Assembly (NCBI RefSeq): GCF_014905415.1
Contig: NZ_BNEO01000006.1
Coordinates: forward strand, 1 to 64,000
DNA: 64,000 bases
Direction of reading: 5' to 3'
From: Virgibacillus salexigens
GTDB lineage: Bacteria > Bacillota > Bacilli > Bacillales > Amphibacillaceae
The notes beneath the pieces are model-generated. The model had not been told where the DNA came from and searched no databases. It saw only the letters and a list, made by a program, of their open reading frames with translations. Position numbers and translations under genes: made by a program. Shown here one piece after another: positions 18,851 to 26,703 of this stretch (its first letter is position 1; every line of letters begins with the position of its first letter).

Positions 18851-18868
18851 CGACTGCATAAGCAGTCG
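18851..18868 (-). promoter_or_regulatory. Hairpin between Shine-Dalgarno and opuAB start codon
   Basis: On the minus strand AGAGGTGA (18871-18878) is followed by CGACTGC-TTAT-GCAGTCG (7-bp perfect stem, 4-nt loop) and then ATTAAAG before ATG. Folding would bring the Shine-Dalgarno to about 9 unpaired nt from the start codon. Confidence 0.6.
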
Positions 18869-18906
18869 TTTCACCTCTCTTGTAATAGTTTAAAAAATAG
18901 CAGAAA

Positions 18907-18934
18907 AAGCAGCCAACCACGTGGCAAGCTGCTT
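18907..18934 (-). terminator. Intra-operon terminator after the betaine-binding protein gene
   Basis: AAGCAGC/GCTGCTT arms, with an inner CCACGTGG palindrome, are followed by TTTTTCTG on the minus strand. It lies between the binding-protein gene and the permease gene, so partial read-through could keep the binding protein in excess over the membrane parts. Confidence 0.75.
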
Positions 18935-18939
18935 ATTTC

Positions 18940-19947
18940 TTATTGCATCGCATCCTTCACCTTGTTTGCAATATCTTCGGACACCCAACTTGTCCAAATA
19001 TCTTCATGTTCTTTCATCCACCAGTTTGCAGCTTCTTCTGCTGAAGCATCATTTTCATCCATGTAGCTTAATGCTTCTTCCGTTAGCTCACTGCTAGTTT
19101 CATAGTTTTTTAAGAATTCAACAACCTCCGATGCTTGTTCTGGCATATCTTTATGCACTGCAACCACTACATCATTTGGAGGAAATTCCGTCGCCTTCGT
19201 TTCATTCCACGTTTCTTCATCATAAGCAGGTTCTTCCAATAAGGTTAAATCATACTTTGCTGTAACTGCTGTGGGCGACCAGTAGTAACCTACCCAACCA
19301 CGTCCTGCCTCATAAGCATCTGTTAAATCAGCAACAATTGCGGCATCTGATCCTGGCATAAAATTATTCATCGTTTCTTCTAAACCATAAGCTTCAAATT
19401 TTGCATCAATTGCTTCAGCTACTGCCCAGCCACTTGGAGCATTAATAATCCGCCCTCGACCCGGATCCTCTGGATCTTCAAATACTTCCGGGTACTTCTT
19501 TAAATCTTCCACCGTTTTTAAGTCTGGTGCTAACGGTTCGATCCCACGTTCAGGATCGCCTTCGATAACATAGGTTGGAACATAGAGTCCTTGTGTATTA
19601 TCATCAAAATTTGTAGATAATTTTTCAATATCTCCTGTATCCATTGCTTCTCCATAAATTTCTTTGATATTATCTGTCCAAACTTCCATATATACATTAA
19701 TATCGCCATCTCGAAGGCCCTGGAAAGTAGCTGCAGTTGAACCACTCGTTACATCTGTTTGATAACCATACCCCTCTTCAATAATCGTTTGAGCAATACT
19801 ATTATGTACCTTAATGCTATCCCATCCGGCATCTGCAAAGGTAATGGTATCAATGCCTTGTTCACTTGCTGAACCCGAGTCGGAACTTCCGCAGGCCGAA
19901 AGAACTATTAATATAGCAGCAAAAAATAAATATAGTATTTTTTTCAT
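18940..19947 (-). CDS. opuAC: Glycine betaine-binding lipoprotein (OpuAC/ProX-like)
   Basis: This 335-residue substrate-binding protein has a lipobox LSAC (Cys19) after an N-terminal hydrophobic segment. Tryptophans in GWDS, WTDN and GYYWSPTAV are likely members of the aromatic cage that holds the quaternary ammonium group. It is first in the operon and is separated from the permease by 96 bp with a terminator-like hairpin. Uptake of glycine betaine or a related compatible solute is expected; the exact substrate is not shown. Confidence 0.88.
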   Translation of the reverse strand: MKKILYLFFAAILIVLSACGSSDSGSASEQGIDTITFADAGWDSIKVHNSIAQTIIEEGYGYQTDVTSGSTAATFQGLRDGDINVYMEVWTDNIKEIYGEAMDTGDIEKLSTNFDDNTQGLYVPTYVIEGDPERGIEPLAPDLKTVEDLKKYPEVFEDPEDPGRGRIINAPSGWAVAEAIDAKFEAYGLEETMNNFMPGSDAAIVADLTDAYEAGRGWVGYYWSPTAVTAKYDLTLLEEPAYDEETWNETKATEFPPNDVVVAVHKDMPEQASEVVEFLKNYETSSELTEEALSYMDENDASAEEAANWWMKEHEDIWTSWVSEDIANKVKDAMQ

Positions 19948-20457
19948 GAATGACTACTCCTTTTATAATATATTCTCAATAGATTCTGTTAATTGGTAAT
20001 ATAAAAACAAATCATTGGAATACCAATAATAAGAAAATTGAGTAGAAACTAAATCCATATTCACCTTAATCTAGGAAAATATTGAAAATGGTTGAACAGG
20101 CAAGCTACCTGTTACACAAGAGGTTCTTGTATGACAAAGTTCGGAGAGTATGTGTAATGTTTTCCTTTGTTTTTACAACATATTATATTTTATCGAAAAC
20201 CCCGTTGCTTCTCAAACTGATTTAACAGGGATCAGCAGGGATTAGTCTACATAAAACGTAATCCCTCCCGTTTAAATGTACCTTATAGCGTATTCATATA
20301 AAATACACGCTAATACTCGAAATTTGTCGTAATACAGGTTTTTATTTCTATCTTCATCTTTTAGGCTATATACAATTAAGCAAGCTCTTGCTTACACGAT
20401 TTCATCCTGCCTGAAATAGGATATAAAAGTCCATTTTTATATAGAGGAGAAATTATA
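19948..20457. other. Gene-free divergent region with a candidate operator at 20014-20027
   Basis: This separates the betaine operon (minus) from the collagen-like gene (plus). ATTGG-AATA-CCAAT (20014-20027) is a perfect palindrome, and a third ATTGGTA half-site is at 19992-19998, both close to the opuAC start: a candidate osmotic or betaine-responsive operator. A TACAT/ATGTA inverted repeat lies at about 20249-20280, and ATATAAA/TTTATAT (20421-20442) forms a hairpin just before the collagen-like gene's ribosome binding site. No gene seen. Confidence 0.4.
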
Positions 20458-21429
<972 letters not shown>

Positions 21430-21440
21430 TCAAACAAATA

Positions 21441-21469
21441 TATGGCCCCTGATTAAATCGGGGGCCATA
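21441..21469. terminator. Hairpin between convergent genes
   Basis: TATGGCCCC and GGGGCCATA (9 bp, perfect) enclose an 11-nt loop. T-runs are weak on both sides, but it lies between the convergent collagen-like and esterase genes. Confidence 0.6.
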
Positions 21470-21488
21470 CTTAAGCATTCCTTAGTTA

Positions 21489-22295
21489 TTATTGTCCTAT
21501 AAATCGCATTGCTTTACTTAAAACGGTCGGCACGACGGAGACATGATTCTCTTCCTCGACCTCATAATAAACAGATGAGATACCTTTGCCTTCTATTTGC
21601 TTCAGTCGACCGGAAAAATTTCTGGCATCATTTATCATATGATCCTTTTCCAATTCACCTACAGCCATAAATAAACGTAAGTTTTCTGTATCATTTATTC
21701 CATCTAACCATTCTTTTTCTTGATCAATAATCGATCGGTTATTCCACCAAATAGAAGGACTTGTAATAAAAAATGATTGAAATGAATTCATCCTTGAGAA
21801 AAGTACCTGTAAGGCAAATAAGCCACCTAATGAATGTCCAAATAACGTTTGCTTCTCACGATTAATGGAAACATGTTCTTCTACAGCAGGTTTCAATTCT
21901 TGATTGATAAACATCATAAATTCCTCTGCTCCGCCATTTTCCGGCCATTTATTCCCATCAGGCTTAGCTGGCAAATCGGAGATCTTTGTTGGTGGGGTAA
22001 AGTCATACATGCGATAGCTAGAAGCAAATGCCTCCTCTACAGGATAACCAATTCCTACGACCACCATTGGAACAATGCCCGTTTTTTGTGAACGGACAGA
22101 TTGTACTTTAACAGCCTCTTGGAAGGTGTGAAAAAAAGCATTTCCATCTAATACATATATTACCGGATAACCCGTTGGGGGAGCCGGTTGTTTGGGGATG
22201 GATATATACATTTCATAAGAATGCCCTTGTTTTGAAGTCATAGACCAATTCTCTGCTCTCCAAGTAGTTACTGGAGATGTTGTATATTGTACCAT
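21489..22295 (-). CDS. Alpha/beta hydrolase, probable ferri-siderophore esterase (BesA/IroE-like)
   Basis: This 268-residue putative esterase has the nucleophile elbow GHSLGG (about residue 150) and a late His (EEENHVS). It ends a siderophore uptake operon 18 bp behind the ATPase gene, the position held by besA (ybbA) behind the feu genes of B. subtilis, whose product hydrolyses ferri-bacillibactin. A role in cutting a tri-catechol ester siderophore to release iron in the cytoplasm follows from that analogy. AAGGAGGAG precedes the ATG. Confidence 0.8.
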   Translation of the reverse strand: MVQYTTSPVTTWRAENWSMTSKQGHSYEMYISIPKQPAPPTGYPVIYVLDGNAFFHTFQEAVKVQSVRSQKTGIVPMVVVGIGYPVEEAFASSYRMYDFTPPTKISDLPAKPDGNKWPENGGAEEFMMFINQELKPAVEEHVSINREKQTLFGHSLGGLFALQVLFSRMNSFQSFFITSPSIWWNNRSIIDQEKEWLDGINDTENLRLFMAVGELEKDHMINDARNFSGRLKQIEGKGISSVYYEVEEENHVSVVPTVLSKAMRFIGQ

Positions 22296-22313
22296 GCGTA
22301 CTCCTCCTTACCA

Positions 22314-23102
22314 TTACTTTTCTATACTATCATAACCAAAACAAACCGGAACATTATCATGTGGATCTATCATTACACGAGCATCTATTTCAAAGACTTC
22401 TTTTAGTACGGGGTTCGTGATAATCCTTGATGGAGGACCAACGGATACAATTTCTCCAGCTTTCATAGCAACTAATTCATCTGAAAACCTAGCCGCATGA
22501 TTAATATCATGTAAAACCATTACAATCGTACAACCATGCTCGGCATTAAGCCGCTCTACGATTTGTAACACCTCTAACTGATGAGCCAAATCAAGATACG
22601 TGGTTGGTTCATCTAAAAGCAAAATATCTGTCTCTTGGGCTAACGCCATTGCTAGCCAAACCTTTTGTCGTTGACCACCTGATAAGTTACCAAGTTCTCT
22701 ATCTCGAAACCCTGTTGTCCTTGTAATATCCAAGGCCCAATCCACTATCTTTTGATCTTCCTTCGTAATTTTATTTACGTTTTTTCGATGCGGATACCTA
22801 CCATAGGTTATTAATTCTTCCACTTTTAATTCATTAGGAGCAATAGGATTTTGTGGAAGCAATGAAAGATGTTTAGCAACTTTCTTTGTCGGAATACGGT
22901 TCAAGTCTTTTTCCTGTAAAAAGACCTTGCCATTACGCTGCTTAAGAATTCTTCCCATTGTCTTTAATAAAGTTGATTTACCACAACCATTTGGCCCAAT
23001 AATCGTGGTAATCTCGCCTGTTTTAATTTGCAAATTCAAATCCTCGAAGACCGTGTACTTTTCATAACCTGATGCTAACGCTTCTACTCGTAAACTATTC
23101 AT
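22314..23102 (-). CDS. Iron-siderophore ABC transporter ATP-binding protein (FecE/FepC type)
   Basis: This 262-residue ATPase has Walker A GPNGCGKST (about 37-45), signature NLSGGQRQK, Walker B LLLDEPTTYLD with the Y-L-D typical of the siderophore/vitamin B12 group, and H-loop VLHDINHAARF. It lies 13 bp downstream of the permease gene in the same operon. Unlike B. subtilis feuABC, which lacks its own ATPase and uses YusV, this locus is self-contained. Confidence 0.9.
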   Translation of the reverse strand: MNSLRVEALASGYEKYTVFEDLNLQIKTGEITTIIGPNGCGKSTLLKTMGRILKQRNGKVFLQEKDLNRIPTKKVAKHLSLLPQNPIAPNELKVEELITYGRYPHRKNVNKITKEDQKIVDWALDITRTTGFRDRELGNLSGGQRQKVWLAMALAQETDILLLDEPTTYLDLAHQLEVLQIVERLNAEHGCTIVMVLHDINHAARFSDELVAMKAGEIVSVGPPSRIITNPVLKEVFEIDARVMIDPHDNVPVCFGYDSIEK

Positions 23103-23115
23103 TTGCTCCCCCTCC

Positions 23116-24138
23116 TTACGCCTTTGTTTTCACTAGTAAATATAGAAAATATGGAACCCCAATTAGTGATATTACAATACCCACTGGTAATTCAGCTGGA
23201 GCAAATACAGTTTTAGCAACAAAATCAGAAGCCATAACAAGCAATACTCCTAGCAAACCACTTACTGGCAGGATATACCTATGTTTCAGTCCGATTAGTC
23301 TTCGAGCAATATGCGGGGCCATCAATCCGACAAATCCAATACTACCGGATACAGATACACACGCACTAACTATTGCTACTGCACTAATCAATAGCCAGGA
23401 CTTTTCTCTTTCAACTGCCATTCCTAAGCTCTTCAGACTCGTCTCTTCCAATTGAAGTAGATCGAGAGAATATGCTTTTTTATAAATAATGGGAATAAAT
23501 ATAATTAACCAAGGTAGCATCGAAAGAATATAATACCAGTTTGCATTATATATTGTGCCTGAGATCCAGACAGTGGCCATTTCAAAATCGGATGCCTTCA
23601 TTTTTAATGATAAATACAAAGAGAAAGCGCCGAATCCGGAACCAATAGCAATTCCAGTTAATATAAGCCTTTGTGGGTCCAATTTTCCATTCTTCCATGC
23701 AAATAGAAAAATAATGGCAGCTGCTAGTAATCCTCCAACTAAACCAAAGATTGGCTGCATCATAATAGAAAGAAGATCCGTACCGTTCATATTTCCTTGG
23801 AAGAAAAACATAAAAGCAACTATCGCTGCACCTGCTCCGGCATTAATCCCAAGAATTCCCGGATCAGCTAGCCCATTACGAGTTACCCCTTGAATAACTG
23901 CCCCTGCCATTCCAAAACCAAGCCCTACTAATCCAGCAATCACAATACGAGGGAGACGAAAATCAAAAATGACTAAATCATAATCTTCATTCGGATTGAT
24001 TCGTAATATCGTACGAATTACATTTGACACACTTATATCAAACGACCCATTCGTAATACTTATATAAAAGACCACCGAAATAAGACATAACATAATAAAA
24101 ATGGTGAGGATAAAACGACCGTTCAAATAGTTAGGCAT
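23116..24138 (-). CDS. Iron-siderophore ABC transporter permease (FecCD family), second
   Basis: This 340-residue FecCD permease has about ten membrane helices and the SGSIGFVGLMAPHIARRLIG motif that contacts the ATPase. It overlaps the other permease gene by 8 bp, so the two probably form a heterodimeric channel, as FeuB/FeuC do. AAAGGAGGAG precedes the ATG. Confidence 0.9.
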   Translation of the reverse strand: MPNYLNGRFILTIFIMLCLISVVFYISITNGSFDISVSNVIRTILRINPNEDYDLVIFDFRLPRIVIAGLVGLGFGMAGAVIQGVTRNGLADPGILGINAGAGAAIVAFMFFFQGNMNGTDLLSIMMQPIFGLVGGLLAAAIIFLFAWKNGKLDPQRLILTGIAIGSGFGAFSLYLSLKMKASDFEMATVWISGTIYNANWYYILSMLPWLIIFIPIIYKKAYSLDLLQLEETSLKSLGMAVEREKSWLLISAVAIVSACVSVSGSIGFVGLMAPHIARRLIGLKHRYILPVSGLLGVLLVMASDFVAKTVFAPAELPVGIVISLIGVPYFLYLLVKTKA

Positions 24139-25138
24139 GTTTCTCTCCTCCTTTAGTTCGTATTAAATAAAGGAAGAAAGGAATACCAATAAAAGCGGTA
24201 ATGACGCCAATCGGTGTCTCAAATGGATAATTAACAAACCTACTTAATAAATCACATAGTGCTAAGAAAATACCACCAATAACTCCTGCACATGGAATAA
24301 TCCATCGATAGTCTACACCAACTAGGAATCTCGTAATATGTGGAATAATAAGCCCGACAAAGCCAATTTTCCCTACTAATGCTACTGCCGTCCCTGTCAG
24401 CATAACCACTGCTAAAATAGCAAAGGCTTTTACAAATTTTGTCCGTTGACCTAAATTTACAGAGACCTCATGACCAAGCGATAGAATCGTAATTGATTTA
24501 GAAAGAAAAATTATTAATAGAATCCCAGTTAATCCAATGGGGATTACTAATTTTAACATTTCTGGATCAACTTGATGTAGTCGTGCATTGTACCAAAAAC
24601 TAACATTTTGGGATACTTGGAAATACGTAGAAATAGCTGAAGAGATACTACTTAAAAAAGTACCAATAACCGTTCCAATGATTGCTAGCCTTACAGGCGA
24701 AAGACCATTTCGGATAAGTGAACCGAATCCAAATACAATGGCGGCACCTATTAATGACCCTACCATTGAATAAAGAATCATTTGCATAGACGACATACCT
24801 GGAAGCCATACCATACAAATTGTTATTACAAACGCAGAACCATCTGTTACTCCCATAATGGAAGGGGACGCAAGATAATTTCTTGTCATCCCCTGCATCA
24901 CAGCTCCCGATATGGCTAGAAATGCCCCTACTACAATTGCCCCGATCGTTCTAGGTATACGCGACGTCATAATAATCGCATGATCAACATTTTCAGCATC
25001 ATAATCTACTACAGCTTCCCAAACTGTACTTAATTCAATTGGTTTTGTTCCATAAATAACGGATAAACAAGTGATTAAGATAACAAATATAGGTGCTGTT
25101 CCTAATATAAGCATATGCACATTACTTATTTTCCTCAT
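24131..25138 (-). CDS. Iron-siderophore ABC transporter permease (FecCD family), first
   Basis: This 335-residue FecCD permease carries GKIGFVGLIIPHITRFLVG, the coupling motif, and about ten helices. It lies 21 bp after the binding-protein gene and overlaps its partner permease by 8 bp. Confidence 0.9.
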   Translation of the reverse strand: MRKISNVHMLILGTAPIFVILITCLSVIYGTKPIELSTVWEAVVDYDAENVDHAIIMTSRIPRTIGAIVVGAFLAISGAVMQGMTRNYLASPSIMGVTDGSAFVITICMVWLPGMSSMQMILYSMVGSLIGAAIVFGFGSLIRNGLSPVRLAIIGTVIGTFLSSISSAISTYFQVSQNVSFWYNARLHQVDPEMLKLVIPIGLTGILLIIFLSKSITILSLGHEVSVNLGQRTKFVKAFAILAVVMLTGTAVALVGKIGFVGLIIPHITRFLVGVDYRWIIPCAGVIGGIFLALCDLLSRFVNYPFETPIGVITAFIGIPFFLYLIRTKGGEKHA

Positions 25139-25159
25139 AACTTCTACGCACCTTATGTT

Positions 25160-26137
25160 TTATTCCGCTAAATTCTCCTGTACACCTTGAAGGAATTTAG
25201 TCTTGCTCCACGCTGTTCCACCTTGGGCTAATGGGTCTACTGTATTCACGTAGACATTATCTTCATTAACTGCTTTTACACTTTTCCAGATTTGATTCTC
25301 TTTTAAATCTTCCAACATATTTGGCTGGTCCGCATTTTCATCTTCTGCAAATTGTAAAAAGATGTGATCCGGATTTATTTCCGCTAGTTGTTCTAAGGAT
25401 ATCATCTCCTGCGCTTCTACAGATTTAATCTCCTCAGGCACAGAAATTCCTAACTCATTATATAAGACAGGATTTAAATATACATCTTGTGGATAAACAA
25501 ATAAGTTACCGCTGCGCACTCGAATCACAAGTACTTTTTCATCAACCATTGATTCCACAGAACTTGAGATTTTTTCTACATCTTCTTTATAACCGTTAAT
25601 AACCTTTTCTGCTTCATCCTGTTTTCCTGTTAACTCTGCCATTAAATTTAAGTTATTCTCCCAGTTCGTAGAGATATGTGAGACAGGAATCGTCGTTGCA
25701 ACTTTGTTTAATTGTTCCGTTACATCGGCAGGGAACTTAGAACTCCCCAATATTACATCCGGTTTCATACTTAACAATGTTTCATAATTAGGCTGGGTTT
25801 TTTCTCCAATTGATTCCGCACCCTCAAGATCTTCTGCTAGATAACTTGGCAATTCTCCCGCATAAGTAATGGCACCAATCGGTTGTACATCTAACATAGC
25901 TGCATCTTCCATCGCTTCTAAACTGGCTGCAGCAATTTTGTCTGTCTCAGAAGGAACCGTATATTCTTCTTCTAAATATGTAACTGTTTTTTCCTCTTCA
26001 TTTCCACTACTTGCTTCTGTATTTTTTTGAGTATTCTCAGCAGACTCTTCCGAATCACTGCTAGCACTACTACCACAAGCAGATAAGACAATTAATAATA
26101 GACATACAATCGTAAATATAAATAATTTCGCTTTCAT
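25160..26137 (-). CDS. Iron-siderophore substrate-binding lipoprotein (FeuA/FhuD-like)
   Basis: This 325-residue extracellular binding protein has a lipobox LSAC (Cys21), an acidic Ser/Glu-rich linker and a periplasmic-binding fold of the helical-backbone type (PF01497). It heads the operon and lies 86 bp downstream of a near-consensus Fur box. With the downstream esterase, a catecholate siderophore such as bacillibactin or enterobactin is the likely ligand (inference). No siderophore synthesis genes are in the window. Confidence 0.88.
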   Translation of the reverse strand: MKAKLFIFTIVCLLLIVLSACGSSASSDSEESAENTQKNTEASSGNEEEKTVTYLEEEYTVPSETDKIAAASLEAMEDAAMLDVQPIGAITYAGELPSYLAEDLEGAESIGEKTQPNYETLLSMKPDVILGSSKFPADVTEQLNKVATTIPVSHISTNWENNLNLMAELTGKQDEAEKVINGYKEDVEKISSSVESMVDEKVLVIRVRSGNLFVYPQDVYLNPVLYNELGISVPEEIKSVEAQEMISLEQLAEINPDHIFLQFAEDENADQPNMLEDLKENQIWKSVKAVNEDNVYVNTVDPLAQGGTAWSKTKFLQGVQENLAE

Positions 26138-26223
26138 TTTTTACTCCTTCTCTCTTTTAACTAATGAAAACAACAAAAAACAGAAAATAACGCCTCCTCT
26201 TTCTAGATTAGATTTATTTTAAT

Positions 26224-26238
26224 TGAGAATGATTATTA
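26224..26238 (-). promoter_or_regulatory. Fur box
   Basis: TGAGAAT-G-ATTATTA matches the 7-1-7 Bacillus Fur consensus TGATAAT-N-ATTATCA at 12 of the 14 defined positions. It lies 86 bp upstream of the binding-protein gene and should make the operon iron-repressed. Confidence 0.85.
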
Positions 26239-26334
26239 ATATCATCTAAAATTTTATGGGAAAAGGTATACTTTGTCAAATAGTTTTTTAACATTTTCGA
26301 TCAACTATATTTGCTCTTTTATCCGTTTTCTACA

Positions 26335-26368
26335 AGAAAAAACCTGAACAGAAAATACTTTGTTCAGG
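26335..26368 (-). terminator. Minus-strand terminator upstream of the siderophore operon
   Basis: CCTGAACA and TGTTCAGG (8 bp, perfect) enclose a 10-nt loop and are followed on the minus strand by GGTTTTTTCTTG. It insulates the Fur-controlled promoter from transcription coming from helD or the small unit. Confidence 0.75.
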
Positions 26369-26459
26369 CATGGCTCTTATCGTATATGTTTTGTAATAGC
26401 TACTTTCCTTCTTTTTTAGCATCTTAATCGATTATAGATATAACATGAATTACTTCTAT

Positions 26460-26498
26460 AAAAAGGGGTGCTCTTCCGGCTACCACCCCAGAAGAGCA
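26460..26498 (-). promoter_or_regulatory. Attenuator-like pair of mutually exclusive hairpins
   Basis: On the minus strand GGGGTG...CACCCC followed by TTTTT reads as a terminator. An alternative stem TGCTCTTC...GAAGAGCA (26469-26476 with 26491-26498) shares bases with it, so both cannot form. The upstream arm of the alternative stem lies inside the 12-codon ORF (26480-26518) and just before its stop. Confidence 0.5.
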
Positions 26499-26518
26499 TA
26501 TTGAATTACCTGAATCAT
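26480..26518 (-). CDS. Possible 12-codon leader peptide
   Basis: ATG to TAG encodes MIQVIQYALLGW. GAAGGAG lies 8 nt upstream, a stronger ribosome binding site than many genes here have. A possible promoter (TTGTGC, 17 bp, TAAATT; 26585-26590 and 26562-26567) would give a transcript of about 95 nt ending at the hairpin at 26460-26489. It could be a regulatory leader, a small hydrophobic peptide or chance. I do not recognise the peptide. Confidence 0.35.
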   Translation of the reverse strand: MIQVIQYALLGW

Positions 26519-26654
26519 CGCTGTTACTCCTTCAGGAAATTTAATTACCTAAAGGAATAATAATTTACCGAATGTATAAATGTTGCACAAAGTAAACCTA
26601 TAGTATATTCACAAATAAATCAAGCACTTTTACTTAAAATTAATTAAAGAACAG

Positions 26655-26703
26655 GATAGCTAAGAAACCCTAACTTTTTTATAGTTAGGGTTTCTTAGCT
26701 ATC
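26655..26703 (-). terminator. helD terminator, overlapping the end of the gene
   Basis: Perfect 21-bp arms (26655-26675 and 26683-26703) enclose a 7-nt loop. The upstream arm on the minus strand includes the last codons and the TAG stop of helD (26699-26701). There is no clear T-run after the stem (CCTGTTCTTT), but the stem is very stable. Confidence 0.75.

Larger units (their letters stand above)
26138..26698. other. Gene-poor region between helD and siderophore operon
   Basis: On the minus strand, from helD toward the siderophore genes, this contains the helD terminator (26655-26703), a short transcription unit with a 12-codon ORF and attenuator-like hairpins (about 26460-26590), another terminator (26335-26368) and the Fur box (26224-26238). 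Each is listed separately. No conventional gene is present. Confidence 0.6.
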
